Assembly: GCF_013328205.1 (NCBI RefSeq)
Contig: NZ_JABULH010000006.1
Location: forward strand, 1-64,000
From: Sphingomonas hominis
GTDB lineage: Bacteria > Pseudomonadota > Alphaproteobacteria > Sphingomonadales > Sphingomonadaceae
DNA length: 64,000 nt
Direction: 5' to 3'
Under the pieces are notes generated by a model that worked only from the letters and a program-made list of their open reading frames with translations, searched no databases and was not told where the DNA came from. This document shows positions 42,668 through 51,959 of the stretch, in pieces. Position 1 is the stretch's first letter; every line of letters begins with the position of its first letter. The translations under genes and the position numbers were made by a program.

Positions 42668-43810
42668 TCAGATCAGCAGCGTGATGTCGACCGGGCGGCC
42701 GCGGCGGCGCAGCTCGACGGTGACCTGGGGCGCCTCACCCCCTGCCCCCGCGGACGCGGCCGCGCCGATCGGCGTGCCGGCCGCGACCTGCTGATCGCGC
42801 GCGACCGCCAGCGTGGACAGGCCGGTCAGCAGCGTGACCCAGCCTTCGCCGTGGTCGATGATGGCGATGGAGCCGAAGCCGCGGAATGCTTGCGCGTAGA
42901 CGATGCGCCCGGCGGCGGGCGCGACGACGCGCGCGGCGGGGGCGACCGCGAAGGTCAGGCCGCGTGCGCGCACGCCATTCTCGGACAGCTCGCCGAAACC
43001 GGTGACGAGCCGCCCTGCAACCGGCAGGCGGTAGGGCGCGCGCGCCTGGGCGACAACGGCGGCGATCGGTGGGCCGGGCAGCGCGGCGAGGCTGGCGAGC
43101 GTACCCTGCGCGTCGCCGACGTTGCGCAACCGATCGACGATGTCGCGCGCGCGCTCCCCGAGCGCGAGTGCCCGCTCGGACGCGGTGCCGGCGTCGAGCG
43201 GCTCGTCGCGCAAGGTCGCGAGCGCGCGGCGCGCGGCGAGCAATTGCGTGCGCCCTGCCCCGAGTTGCCCTTGCGCCGCGGCGGCGCTGGCGTGGAGCGC
43301 GCGGGTGCGCGCGAGATCGTCGCGGATCGCGGCGGTGCGCGCGCGCACGACCGGCAGCGTGCTGCCGAGCACCGCGCGGACGTGGACGAGGTCGTCGAGG
43401 CTGCCCGGCTGGACGACCGCGACCGCGGCGGGACGGCGCGCGAGCGAGGCGAGGCCGGCGAGCAGCCGCGCCACCGGGCCTTGCTGTGCGGCGAGGTCGC
43501 GGCGCTGCGTGTCGAGCGCGCGGTCGGTGGCGGCGGCGCGGATCGCGGCGATCGCGATCTCCGCCTCGGCGAGTTCGACGCGTGCCTGGATCGCCGCCTC
43601 ACGCAACCGCGCGCGACGGGTGGGATTGCCCGAGGCGGCGGCGGCGCGGTCGAGCTGCGCGGCGCGGGTCTGTGCGGCGGCGCGATTGGCTTGCGCGGTG
43701 CGCAGCGCGGCGGTCGTGGCAAGCTCGGGCGCGGCGGTCGCCTGCGCGACGACGCCGAGCAGCCCGCCGGTCAGCGCCAGCGCGGCGAGCGCGGAGGCGA
43801 GGCGACGCAA
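42668..43810 (-). CDS. EnvC-like murein hydrolase activator
   Basis: About 380 residues if translation begins at the TTG at 43810, 5 nt after the rlmH stop, giving a signal peptide (LASALAALALTGGLLGVV). Longer in-frame starts overlap rlmH. The middle is an Ala/Arg-rich coiled coil and the C-terminus a LytM/M23 fold (GRLVTGFGE, VVAPAAGRIVYA, IIDHGEGWVTLLTGLS). The zinc residues of active M23 peptidases are missing, as in EnvC, which activates amidases during septation instead of cutting. Confidence 0.83.
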   Translation of the reverse strand: MRRLASALAALALTGGLLGVVAQATAAPELATTAALRTAQANRAAAQTRAAQLDRAAAASGNPTRRARLREAAIQARVELAEAEIAIAAIRAAATDRALDTQRRDLAAQQGPVARLLAGLASLARRPAAVAVVQPGSLDDLVHVRAVLGSTLPVVRARTAAIRDDLARTRALHASAAAAQGQLGAGRTQLLAARRALATLRDEPLDAGTASERALALGERARDIVDRLRNVGDAQGTLASLAALPGPPIAAVVAQARAPYRLPVAGRLVTGFGELSENGVRARGLTFAVAPAARVVAPAAGRIVYAQAFRGFGSIAIIDHGEGWVTLLTGLSTLAVARDQQVAAGTPIGAAASAGAGGEAPQVTVELRRRGRPVDITLLI

Positions 43811-43814
43811 TGCG

Positions 43815-44285
43815 CTAGCCTTCGCGGTGATAGGGGTGGTTGGCGAGGATGCTGGTGGCGCGAAACAATTGTTCGGCGAGCATCGCGCGCGCGAGCAGGT
43901 GCGGCCAGGTGGCGCGGCCGAACGAGACGAGCAGGTCGGCCTCCGCACGGTCGGCGTCGTTGAAGCCGTCCGCCGCGCCGATGAGGAAGCGAGCCTCACG
44001 CACGCCATCGTCGCGCCAGCGCCCCAATCGTGCGGCAAAGGCAGTGGAGGCGAGCACCTCGCCCTTCTCGTCGAGCAGGATGCGGCGGCTGTGGGCCACG
44101 CGGTCAGGCTCGCGGCCGCCGGTGTCGGGCAGCTCGGTCACGCGGGTCGGCCAGGCGATCCGTTTCAGGTAGCGCTCGACCAGTTCGGCCTCGGGCGAGC
44201 GGCCGATTCGGCCGCGCGCGACGATGTGGAGCAGCAGGTCAGGCGTTCCCCGGTGCGGGCGCGTCCTGCGCGGAAGCGGCAGCAT
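43815..44285 (-). CDS. rlmH: 23S rRNA (pseudouridine1915-N3)-methyltransferase RlmH
   Basis: The SPOUT-fold C-terminus is clear: REARFLIGAADGFN, SFGRATWPHLLARAMLAEQL and RATSILANHPYHREG. It methylates pseudouridine 1915 in 23S rRNA helix 69. Homology begins at LLLHIVARGRIG around 44237, immediately after the rsfS stop. The only usual start in frame is the ATG at 44285 inside rsfS, so either a 46-bp overlap or a CTG start is used. Confidence 0.9.
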   Translation of the reverse strand: MLPLPRRTRPHRGTPDLLLHIVARGRIGRSPEAELVERYLKRIAWPTRVTELPDTGGREPDRVAHSRRILLDEKGEVLASTAFAARLGRWRDDGVREARFLIGAADGFNDADRAEADLLVSFGRATWPHLLARAMLAEQLFRATSILANHPYHREG

Positions 44286-44736
44286 GATCTGTCGCTGGCG
44301 CAGCGGGGCTTTCCTGCGCTGGCGCGGCAGAACTACCCTCCGCTGGCGCGGCGGGCGCGTCGCCGAACGACCACATGCGTTCCAAATTGTAGAAGGTGCG
44401 CACCTCGGGACGGAACAGGTGAACGATCACGTCGCCGGCGTCGATCAACACCCAGTCGGCGGTCGGCAGCCCTTCGATGCGCGCGGAACGTCCGATTTCG
44501 CGCTTGACCTTCTCGGCCAGCTTGGCGGCCATCGAGGCGACCTGACGCGTCGAGCGGCCCGAGGCGATCACCATGTAATCGGCGATCGAGGACTTGCCCG
44601 CGAGCGGGATCGAAATCGTGTCAACGGCCTGATCGTCGTCGAGCGACTGTATGACGATCCGGTGCAGCGCCTCGACATGATCGGGGTCGGGCGACCGGGT
44701 CGCGAGGTTGGACGCAGGAACGGGGGTGGCGGGCAA
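44239..44736 (-). CDS. rsfS: Ribosomal silencing factor RsfS
   Basis: 165 residues. The Iojap/RsfS core is visible: KSSIADYMVIASGRSTRQV, EGLPTADWVLIDAGDVIVHL and FYNLERMW. RsfS binds ribosomal protein L14 and blocks subunit joining in starvation. The last 40 residues are an A/P/Q-rich low-complexity tail beyond the family core. Confidence 0.94.
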   Translation of the reverse strand: MPATPVPASNLATRSPDPDHVEALHRIVIQSLDDDQAVDTISIPLAGKSSIADYMVIASGRSTRQVASMAAKLAEKVKREIGRSARIEGLPTADWVLIDAGDVIVHLFRPEVRTFYNLERMWSFGDAPAAPAEGSSAAPAQESPAAPATDHAAASAQDAPAPGNA

Positions 44737-44758
44737 GGTTGCTCCTCAATTTGCCGGT

Positions 44759-45394
44759 TCAGGTGATATGGGAGGCACGAACCGTTGGTGCCACGTTTTT
44801 GCCAGGCATGAAACGTTCATGCCAGCGGGGATCGGCGGCGCGCCTGAGCGTCGCGGAAGTCGGGTCCGGGCGGAAACGCAGCAGCACCAGTGCCGGCACA
44901 CTCCAGTCGGTCCAGTTGCTGGCCAAGCGCGGCGGGTGTCCGTAGCGCCTGAGCCACGCCATCGCGGGGGCCGCGGCAGCGCGCCCGTCATATCCCGGAC
45001 GCGCGACAACCGCAATCGGCATCGTGCGCGCGATGTCGCGCCAGCGGTGCCAGGCGCCGAATTGCGCGAGATTGTCCGCGCCCATGATCCAGACGAAGCG
45101 GTCGCGCGGAAAGCGGCGCGTGATCTTGCGTAGCGTGTCGACGGTGTAGCGAGTGCCGAGCCGCGTCTCGATGTCGGTCGCGCGGATACGGCTGCGCCGC
45201 GCCATCAGCCGCGCCGAGGCGAGCCGCGCGGCGAGCGGCGCCATGCCGGCGCGGGGCTTCAGCGGGTTGCCGGGCGAGACGAGCCACCACAATTCGTCGA
45301 GCGCGAGCGCGTCGATCGCGGCGAGCGAGATGCGGCGGTGGCCGGAGTGCGCCGGGTTGAACGAGCCGCCGAGCAGGCCGATGCGGCGGGTCAC
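44759..45394 (-). CDS. nadD: Nicotinate-nucleotide adenylyltransferase NadD
   Basis: 211 residues. The nucleotidyltransferase signature GGSFNPAHSGH contains the HxGH motif, followed by LWWLVSPGNPLKP, WIMGADNLAQF and the closing TSATLRRAAD (ISxTxxR type). It makes deamido-NAD from NaMN and ATP. It lies in a proA-nadD-rsfS-rlmH order common in alphaproteobacteria; spacing to rsfS is 22 bp. Confidence 0.94.
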   Translation of the reverse strand: MTRRIGLLGGSFNPAHSGHRRISLAAIDALALDELWWLVSPGNPLKPRAGMAPLAARLASARLMARRSRIRATDIETRLGTRYTVDTLRKITRRFPRDRFVWIMGADNLAQFGAWHRWRDIARTMPIAVVARPGYDGRAAAAPAMAWLRRYGHPPRLASNWTDWSVPALVLLRFRPDPTSATLRRAADPRWHERFMPGKNVAPTVRASHIT

Positions 45395-45416
45395 GTGCGG
45401 GGCGCCGAATAGACGC

Positions 45417-46697
45417 TCAACCGCGGACCTGCCCGGTGCCGCGGCCGATCCATTTGTAGGTGGTCAACCCTTCGAGCGCGACGGGGCCGCGCGCGTGAAG
45501 GCGGCCGGTGGCGATGCCGATCTCCGCGCCCAGGCCGAATTCGCCGCCGTCGGCGAATTGCGTGGACGCGTTCCACAGCACGATCGCGCTGTCGCAGCGC
45601 GCGAGGAAATGCTCGGCAACGCCTTCGTCGGCCGCGACGATCGCGTCGGTGTGTCCCGAGCCGTGGCGCGCGACGTGCGCGAGTGCCGCGTCGACGCCGT
45701 CGACCAGCGCGACCGAGCAGATCGCGTCGAGATATTCGGTGTCCCAATCGGTGGGGTCGGCGGGCTTCACGATCTCGCCGATCGATGCTTCCACCGGATC
45801 GCCGCGAACCTCGCAACCCGCGTGCTGCAATGCCTCTACCAGCATGACGGGATCGGCGAAGTCGCGGTCGATCAAGAGCGTCTCCATCGCGCCGCAGATA
45901 CCGGTGCGGCGCATCTTGGCGTCGAGCACGATCGCGCGCGCCATCTCGGCGTCGGCGGAGGCGTGGACGTAGACGTGGTTGATGCCGTCGAGGTGCGCGA
46001 GAACGGGGACGCGCGCCTCGGCCTGGACGCGCGCGACCAGGCTTTTGCCGCCGCGGGGAATGATAAGGTCGATCAGGCCGTCGGCCGCGAGCATCGCGCC
46101 GACCGCCGCACGGTCGGTGGTCGGCACCAGCTGCACCGCGTCGGCCGGCAGTCCGGCGGCGGCGAGCCCATCGACCATCGCGGCGTGGATCGCGCGGTTG
46201 CTCTCGATCGCTTCCGATCCGCCGCGCAGGATCACCGCGTTGCCGGCGCGGACGCACAAGGCGGCGGCGTCGGCGGTGACGTTGGGGCGGCTCTCGTACA
46301 CGATGCCGATCACGCCGATCGGCACGCGCACGCGGCTGAGCGCGAGGCCGTTGGGACGCGTGCTGGCGTCGATCACCCGGCCCAGCGGATCGGGGAGCGC
46401 GGCAACCGCCGCGACACCGGCGGCGATGCCCGCGACCCGCGCATCGTCGAGCCGCAACCGGTCGAGCATCGCGCCCGAGAGCCCGGCCGCCTGCGCGCGC
46501 GCGACATCGGCGGCGTTGGCGGCGAGGATCGTGTCGCGCGCCGCCCGGATCGCTTCGGCGGCCTGCGACAAAGCGGCGGCGCGCTGCGCGTCCGGGCTGA
46601 TCGCCAGCGTTGCGGCGGCCGTACGCGCGAGCGCGCCCATGCGCGCGATCAGGGTCGAGGAAGCGTCGGGATCGAGCATCACGCCGCCAGCTAGCAT
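45417..46697 (-). CDS. proA: Gamma-glutamyl phosphate reductase ProA
   Basis: 426 residues, normal for the family. Markers are [17 protein letters not shown], the catalytic cysteine in [27 protein letters not shown] and [16 protein letters not shown]. The enzyme forms glutamate semialdehyde in proline synthesis. The partner proB is not in the window. It heads the minus-strand proA-nadD-rsfS-rlmH-envC series. Confidence 0.95.
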   Translation of the reverse strand: MLAGGVMLDPDASSTLIARMGALARTAAATLAISPDAQRAAALSQAAEAIRAARDTILAANAADVARAQAAGLSGAMLDRLRLDDARVAGIAAGVAAVAALPDPLGRVIDASTRPNGLALSRVRVPIGVIGIVYESRPNVTADAAALCVRAGNAVILRGGSEAIESNRAIHAAMVDGLAAAGLPADAVQLVPTTDRAAVGAMLAADGLIDLIIPRGGKSLVARVQAEARVPVLAHLDGINHVYVHASADAEMARAIVLDAKMRRTGICGAMETLLIDRDFADPVMLVEALQHAGCEVRGDPVEASIGEIVKPADPTDWDTEYLDAICSVALVDGVDAALAHVARHGSGHTDAIVAADEGVAEHFLARCDSAIVLWNASTQFADGGEFGLGAEIGIATGRLHARGPVALEGLTTYKWIGRGTGQVRG

Positions 46698-46771
46698 GAT
46701 TTGGCGCGCGTCGCACTGATGTGCTGCGGTGCCCCTCTGGCGTGCGGCGGGCGCGCGCTTACATCCATGTT

Positions 46772-47269
46772 ATGACACGCCAACCGCTCGATCGCCGCCA
46801 TTTCCTGACTCTTGCCGGCATGGGTGCCGCGGCCACCACGCTGATGGCGTGCGGCGCGCGATCGGCTGCGGCGGCGGAGCATTTCCCGCTGACCAAGAGC
46901 GATGCGCAGTGGCGGGCTCAGCTTGGACCGGCGGCTTATCAGGTGCTGCGTGAGGAAGGCACCGAGCGGCCGTTCTCCAGCCCGCTCAACAACGAGCACC
47001 GCGCGGGCGTGTTCGCGTGCAAGGGATGTGCGCGGCCGTTGTTCTCTAGCAAGACGAAGTTCGAGAGCGGGACCGGCTGGCCGAGCTTCTGGGCGCCGCT
47101 GCCCAAGGCGGTGGCGACGCGGCGCGACTCGACACTGGGGATGGCGCGGACCGAGGTGCATTGCCCGCGCTGCGGCGGGCATCTGGGCCACGTGTTCGAC
47201 GATGGGCCGAAGCCGACCGGCCTGCGCTACTGCATGAACGGGGTCGCGATGACGTTTCGCGCTGCGTGA
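46772..47269 (+). CDS. msrB: Tat-exported methionine sulfoxide reductase MsrB
   Basis: 165 residues from the ATG at 46772. The N-terminus DRRHFLTLAGMGAAATTLMA is a twin-arginine signal. Zinc cysteines are in FACKGCARPLF and CPRCGGHLGHVFDD, and the catalytic cysteine in LRYCMNGVAMTF. MsrB reduces methionine-R-sulfoxide; the signal means it repairs periplasmic proteins after folding in the cytoplasm. A family A repeat follows. Confidence 0.92.
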   Translation: MTRQPLDRRHFLTLAGMGAAATTLMACGARSAAAAEHFPLTKSDAQWRAQLGPAAYQVLREEGTERPFSSPLNNEHRAGVFACKGCARPLFSSKTKFESGTGWPSFWAPLPKAVATRRDSTLGMARTEVHCPRCGGHLGHVFDDGPKPTGLRYCMNGVAMTFRAA

Positions 47270-47281
47270 TGCGCGTTCTCT

Positions 47282-47368
47282 GGTCGCCCCGGACTTGATC
47301 CAGGGTCCCGCTTTCTCGTCACGGTAGGAGAAGGTAGCGGGATCCCGGATCACGTCCGGGATGACGAC
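47282..47368. repeat. Family A palindromic element, copy 5
   Basis: Both halves are present: CCCCGGACTTGATCCAGGG and CCCGGATCACGTCCGGG, about 45 bp apart. It lies between msrB and the convergent CHAP gene and may act as a transcript end structure. Confidence 0.82.
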
Positions 47369-47420
47369 GAGGTAACCGGTTAGGCCTGTGCTCGTCTTTT
47401 CAGGTTTACGGTGTTTGGGT

Positions 47421-47984
47421 TCAGTTCGCCGAGGCGAGCTGGACGCCAGCCGCAACCGAAACCGGCGCGTTGGTAGCGATCGTCATGGTCGGCAGCGTCG
47501 GCTCGGGTGCGGCCGGCTCGGCAGCGCGCGCGCCGTGCGCGTAGATGAAGCCCTGCACCGGGTTCACCGAGGTGCCGAGGTCGTGATTGGCGGCGAACCA
47601 GACGCGAACCTGGCTCCAGTCGCCGGCAGGCGACACGTCGATCGCGCGCACGTCGCGCTCGATCCCGCCGCGGCGCGACCAATTGGCGTGGGTGAGCAGC
47701 ACTTCGCGGTCGTTGACGATGCGGCTGACCATCGCGACGTGGCCGACGCGCATCCGCGACGTCGCCTTGAACGCCATCACCGCGCCGATCGCCGGAGACG
47801 TACCGCGGTCGTAGCGGCCGGCGGCCTGACCCCACCAGGTGTTGGCGTTGCCGCGGATGTCGATGCCCGACACCTCGCGCGCGAAGGGCACGCACTGCAG
47901 ATACTTGGCCGAGGCGGGAACCGCCGTCATCAGGGTGCACGAAACCACCAGCGCAAAACGCGCTGCCAAAGTCTTCAAATTCAC
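47421..47984 (-). CDS. Secreted CHAP-domain amidase/peptidase
   Basis: 187 residues. A signal peptide (LVVSCTLMTAVPASA) precedes a CHAP domain with the nucleophilic cysteine in LQCVPFAREVSG, NANTWWGQA, and the histidine in RVGHVAMVSRI. CHAP enzymes cleave peptidoglycan stem peptides. The tail (150-187) is P/A/T-rich. Confidence 0.88.
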   Translation of the reverse strand: MNLKTLAARFALVVSCTLMTAVPASAKYLQCVPFAREVSGIDIRGNANTWWGQAAGRYDRGTSPAIGAVMAFKATSRMRVGHVAMVSRIVNDREVLLTHANWSRRGGIERDVRAIDVSPAGDWSQVRVWFAANHDLGTSVNPVQGFIYAHGARAAEPAAPEPTLPTMTIATNAPVSVAAGVQLASAN

Positions 47985-48146
47985 GGGTGACCCCCCGGTC
48001 AGATGGAAGTGTTGAACGGCTGCTAGCCGGGGGTGCGGAAAACAACAAACGTCCGCGGAACCATTTAGGACGAAGTGAGTAACGGCGGCGACGAACCGGG
48101 TTTCACGTCGTCAACAGCACAGAAACACTGCCCTTTTTTCCTGACG

Positions 48147-49688
48147 TCAGACGGTCGGCGCGGGCGAGGCCGGGTCGATCACTGCCGTGCCGGTCAACCG
48201 TTCCATGCGCAGCGCGTGCTCGGCGCGGCCGAACGGGAAGCGCGCGTAGAAGAAGGCGGCGAGGCAGGCGAGCAATGCGTAGCAGCCGGCGTAGATCAGC
48301 GTCAGCCGATCGAGCACGGCGACGGGCACCTGCCCCGGCACTGCCTTCGCCGGGAAGTGCGCGGCGGTCAGGATCAGCCCGCCGAGGAAGATACCGATGC
48401 CGCTGGTGCATTTCTGGATAAAGAAACCGCCGGAGAAGAACACGCCCTCCGACCGGCGACCGGTGGTGACCTCCGAATCCTCCACCACGTCGGCGAGCAT
48501 CGAGGCGCCCAGGATGTAGGCGGTGACCCCGCACGCGGTGCCGGCGGCGGCGATCCCGAACAGCAGCGGCAGCGCGATCGCAGAGCCGACCGCCGGAAAC
48601 AGGCCGGCGAGCCGCAGCCAGTAGGGCGAGGTGCCGATCACCATGCCGAGCAGCGCCGCCGCCGCCGCGCCGCGCGGCTTGCTGCCCGCCGCGCCGATCC
48701 GCGGTGCCGCCACGAAGGCGATCGCGACGCCGCCGAACAGCGAGATGCTGAGCCACACGAAGTTGAAACCGCAAAAGCCCCACACATAGGTGTAGAGATA
48801 GTTGGTCATCGCGTAGCTGATCCCCTGCGACGTATAGGCGAACAGCCCGGCGAGCATCAGGATCGCGAACGCACGGTTCTTCACCGTCTGGCGCATCTCG
48901 CGGAAATTGTCGCCGAGCGACTGGCGCACCGCGGGCGGCTTGGGAAGGTTCGGGATCTCCTTGTGCGTGCCGAGCGCGGAGGTAAGGATCGTGACGCCCA
49001 TGAACAGCGCGCCGGCGAGCGCGAAGCCGCTATAGCCGGCGCGGTTGAGCAGACCGTTGGGGTAATCGGACGTGGGGGCCAGGAACCAGACATAGGCGCC
49101 GACCAGCATCAGCAGGCCGCCCGCCCAGCCGAACAGGTAGCGATAGGCCATGATCCGCGTGCGCTCGTCGTAATCGCCCGACAGTTCGGCGGCGAGCGCC
49201 TGGCTCGGCACTTCGTACGCGCTGACTGCGGAGCGGACGAGCACTGCGACCGCGAACAGCCAGCCGAGAATGACCTGCTCCGACGCCTGCGGCGGGTTCC
49301 ACAGCATGATCCAGCCGAGCATGATCGGCAGCGCGGCACCGTACATCCACGGGTGGCGCCTGCCCCAGCGCGTGCGCGTGCGGTCGGAGAAGAAGCCGAC
49401 GGTGGGATCGACGAAGGCGTCGATGATCAGCGCCGCCATGATGACGAGCCCGACCGTCGCCGCGGGAACGCCGACGACCTGATTGTAGAACAGCAGCAGG
49501 AAGGTGCCGAAGCCTGAGTCCTTTACGCCGTAAGCGGCGGCACCGACGCCGTAGCTCGCCATTGCGCCTGGCGAGAGCCGGCGCGGTTTCGGTGCGGTGC
49601 TTTGGGGTGCGGTGCTCTGGGGTGCGGTGCCGGGCGGTGCGCTGCTGCGGGTGGTGCCCGCGGGATCGGCGCCGGCCGCGACGCTCAC
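48147..49688 (-). CDS. MFS transporter, GPH sugar-cation symporter type
   Basis: 513 residues, 12 membrane segments. The GPH-family loop is DAFVDPTVGFFSDRTRTRWGRR in part, with YEVPSQALAAELSGDYDERT and a late GGFFIQKCTSGIGIFLGG. Substrates in this family are glycosides or similar solutes with a cation. A GTG start overlaps the SDR stop (GTGA). The N-terminal tail contains a 15-bp tandem repeat coding TAPQS units (49591-49635). Confidence 0.9.
   Translation of the reverse strand: MSVAAGADPAGTTRSSAPPGTAPQSTAPQSTAPKPRRLSPGAMASYGVGAAAYGVKDSGFGTFLLLFYNQVVGVPAATVGLVIMAALIIDAFVDPTVGFFSDRTRTRWGRRHPWMYGAALPIMLGWIMLWNPPQASEQVILGWLFAVAVLVRSAVSAYEVPSQALAAELSGDYDERTRIMAYRYLFGWAGGLLMLVGAYVWFLAPTSDYPNGLLNRAGYSGFALAGALFMGVTILTSALGTHKEIPNLPKPPAVRQSLGDNFREMRQTVKNRAFAILMLAGLFAYTSQGISYAMTNYLYTYVWGFCGFNFVWLSISLFGGVAIAFVAAPRIGAAGSKPRGAAAAALLGMVIGTSPYWLRLAGLFPAVGSAIALPLLFGIAAAGTACGVTAYILGASMLADVVEDSEVTTGRRSEGVFFSGGFFIQKCTSGIGIFLGGLILTAAHFPAKAVPGQVPVAVLDRLTLIYAGCYALLACLAAFFYARFPFGRAEHALRMERLTGTAVIDPASPAPTV
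49591..49635. repeat. 15-bp tandem repeat in the MFS gene
   Basis: Three units of GGTGCGGTGCTYTGG type (49591-49605, 49606-49620, 49621-49635, the last diverged) encode the cytoplasmic N-terminal TAPQS repeats. The unit length preserves the frame. Confidence 0.7.
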
Positions 49689-50512
49689 TGGAACGCTTCG
49701 AGCGCGGAGAAGAGCGACGGCTGCGTCGCGTCCCAGCTCGCGCGCGTGCCGATCGTGAGACCACCGTCGACGACGATCGACGTGCCGGTGACGAAGGCGG
49801 CGTCGTCGCTGGCGAGGTACGCCACCGCGGCGGCGATATCCTCTGGCCGACCGGCACGCTTCACCGGCTGCGCGTGCGCCGCCATCCCGGCGATCGCCTG
49901 ATTGGCCTGCGCGCGCTTGTCCTCGGGTACGTCGAGGTGACGGGTGAAGATGTTGGTGGTGATGAAGCCGGGGATCACCGCGTTGACGCGGATGTCGTGC
50001 GCGGCAAGGTCGGCGGCGGCGAGCTTGGTCAGATGCAGCACGCCCGCCTTGGCGGTCGAGTAGGCGATCGGCGCGTAGCCGGAGCCGAGTGCCGACACGC
50101 TGGAGGTGTTGACGATCGCGCCGCCGCCACGGCGTGCCATTAATGGCGCGGCGTAGCGGATGCCGAGCGCTACCGAGCGGAGCAGCAGCGTCTGCGTCCG
50201 GTCCCAGTCGTCGGGCGCGATCTCGTCGATCTTCTCGCGCGCGCCGCCGGCGCCTGCGTTGTTGAACAGGATGTCGAGCCCGCCGGCGTCATCAGCGGTC
50301 TGAAGCAGCGCGGCGATCGCCTCCGCACTGGTGACGTCGGTGTGTTGGAATTGGATGCGTCCGTTCGAGGCCGCGGCCAGTTCCTCGCCGGCGGTCGCGT
50401 CGATGTCGCCGATCCATACCTCGGCGCCTTCCTCGACCAGTCGAATGGCGGTCGCGCGGCCGATGCCCGATGCACCACCCGTCACGACCGCGCGCTTACC
50501 TGCAAGCCGCAT
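49685..50512 (-). CDS. SDR-family oxidoreductase
   Basis: 275 residues from the ATG at 50512 with GGAGAG upstream. TGGASGIGRA binds NAD(P), the NNAG motif is present, and the catalytic residues are S in VNTSSVSALGS and Y-x3-K in YSTAKAG. It is translationally coupled to the MFS gene and divergent from an acyl-CoA dehydrogenase, suggesting a small catabolic cluster; the substrate is unknown. Confidence 0.92.
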   Translation of the reverse strand: MRLAGKRAVVTGGASGIGRATAIRLVEEGAEVWIGDIDATAGEELAAASNGRIQFQHTDVTSAEAIAALLQTADDAGGLDILFNNAGAGGAREKIDEIAPDDWDRTQTLLLRSVALGIRYAAPLMARRGGGAIVNTSSVSALGSGYAPIAYSTAKAGVLHLTKLAAADLAAHDIRVNAVIPGFITTNIFTRHLDVPEDKRAQANQAIAGMAAHAQPVKRAGRPEDIAAAVAYLASDDAAFVTGTSIVVDGGLTIGTRASWDATQPSLFSALEAFQ

Positions 50513-50681
50513 CCGCTCTCCTGTTCTCCGGTCTCTTCCATCATGAGCCGGTGTTTTCAGCATCATAGTATGGGGTATTGCGGCGTCAATCCATCGCCGT
50601 TCGAATGTCGGGTTTGGCGCGCTTGTCTCCGCTGGCACGGCGCGATAGAGCGTGACACGGCTTCACCGAATTGGGCAGGAC

Positions 50682-51827
50682 ATGGCTCTCGACACCGAAA
50701 CCTTCGACGCGCTGATCGACCATCTGCGCCGCTTCGTCGCCGACCGGCTACGCCCGCTGGAGGGCGAGGTGGAGGCGAACGACGCGATCCCCGACGCGGT
50801 GGTGCAGGAGATGCGCGAGATGGGACTGTTCGGCCTGTCGATCGCGGAGGAATATGGCGGGCTCGGGCTGAACATGCTGGAGGAAGCCAAGGTCGCGATC
50901 GAGATGGGGCGTACCACGCCTGCGTTCCGGTCGACCTTCGGCACCAATGTCGGGATCGGCAGCCAGGGGCTCGTCATGGCGGGGACGCCCGAGCAGAAGC
51001 GCGAGTGGCTGCCGCGGATCGCGAGCGGCGAGATCGTCACCAGCTTCGCGCTGACCGAGCCTGATGTTGGATCGGATTCGGGAGCGGTGAAGACGCGTGC
51101 GGTGCGCGACGGCGACGTCTACCGGCTGTCGGGTACCAAGCGCTACATCACCAATGCCGATAAGGCGGACCTGTTCACCGTCATGGCGCGGACCGGCGAC
51201 GAGCCGGGTGCGCGCGGCGTGTCGGCGTTCCTGGTGCCCAAGGCGCTCGCCGGGGTGACGATCGGCGAGCCGGAAAAGAAGATGGGACAGAAGGGCGCCA
51301 AGGTCGCGGACGTCAACTTCGACGATGTCGCGGTACCGGTCGCCAATCGGCTGGGCGCGGAGGGCGAAGGCTTCAAGATCGCGATGCGCGTGCTCGATCG
51401 TGGGCGGCTGCACATCAGCGCGGTGTGCGTCGGCGTGGCGGAGCGGTTGATCGCCGATTGCGTCGCCTACACCGCCGAGCGCCGCCAGTTCGGCAAGCCG
51501 CTGGCCGACCACCAGTTGATCCAGGCGATGATCGCCGACAGCAAGACCGAGGCGCTCGCCGCGCGCGCGCTGGTGCTCCAGACCGCCGCGGCCAAAGATG
51601 CCGGTACCGACGTGGTGATGGAGAGCGCGGCGGCGAAGTATTTCGCCTCGGAGATGGTCGGCCGCGTCGCCGACCGCGCGGTGCAGATCTACGGCGGGGC
51701 GGGCTATATCGCCGATTACGGCATCGAGCGGCTGTACCGCGATGTGCGACTGTTCCGCATCTACGAGGGCACGAGCCAGATCCAGCAGATCATCATCGCG
51801 CGCGAGACGATGAAGCGCGGCGGCTGA
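50682..51827 (+). CDS. Acyl-CoA dehydrogenase
   Basis: 381 residues. AGGA lies before the ATG. Features are SFALTEPDVGSDSGAVKT (FAD binding), YITNADKADLF, ERRQFGKPLADHQ and RDVRLFRIYEGTSQIQ with the catalytic glutamate. The enzyme oxidises an acyl-CoA, passing electrons to ETF; chain specificity is unknown. The last codons lie inside a 26-bp tandem repeat (51815-51881). Confidence 0.94.
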   Translation: MALDTETFDALIDHLRRFVADRLRPLEGEVEANDAIPDAVVQEMREMGLFGLSIAEEYGGLGLNMLEEAKVAIEMGRTTPAFRSTFGTNVGIGSQGLVMAGTPEQKREWLPRIASGEIVTSFALTEPDVGSDSGAVKTRAVRDGDVYRLSGTKRYITNADKADLFTVMARTGDEPGARGVSAFLVPKALAGVTIGEPEKKMGQKGAKVADVNFDDVAVPVANRLGAEGEGFKIAMRVLDRGRLHISAVCVGVAERLIADCVAYTAERRQFGKPLADHQLIQAMIADSKTEALAARALVLQTAAAKDAGTDVVMESAAAKYFASEMVGRVADRAVQIYGGAGYIADYGIERLYRDVRLFRIYEGTSQIQQIIIARETMKRGG

Positions 51828-51881
51828 GCCGCCTGGGGAAGCGCGACGGCTGAGCCGCCTGGGGAAGCGCGGCGGCTGAGC
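51815..51881. repeat. 26-bp tandem repeat spanning the acyl-CoA dehydrogenase stop
   Basis: Two full units (51815-51840, 51841-51866) differ at one base and a 15-bp partial third follows. Each unit contains GGCTGAGCC, so the stop codon context is duplicated. Recent slippage is likely. Confidence 0.85.
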
Positions 51882-51928
51882 AGCATTACACGGGAGAGGA
51901 TAGCGGGTGGGGCCTCCCCTCACCCCGG

Positions 51929-51951
51929 CCCTCTCCCCGGTGGGGAGAGGG
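51929..51951 (+). promoter_or_regulatory. Hairpin covering the SDR ribosome site
   Basis: CCCTCTCCCC-GGT-GGGGAGAGGG forms a perfect 10-bp stem. The right arm and the next bases (GAGAGG) hold the purine-rich ribosome site for the ATG at 51960. The stem resembles a widespread intergenic repeat, so control of translation is an inference. Confidence 0.6.
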
Positions 51952-51959
51952 AGAGGCAT

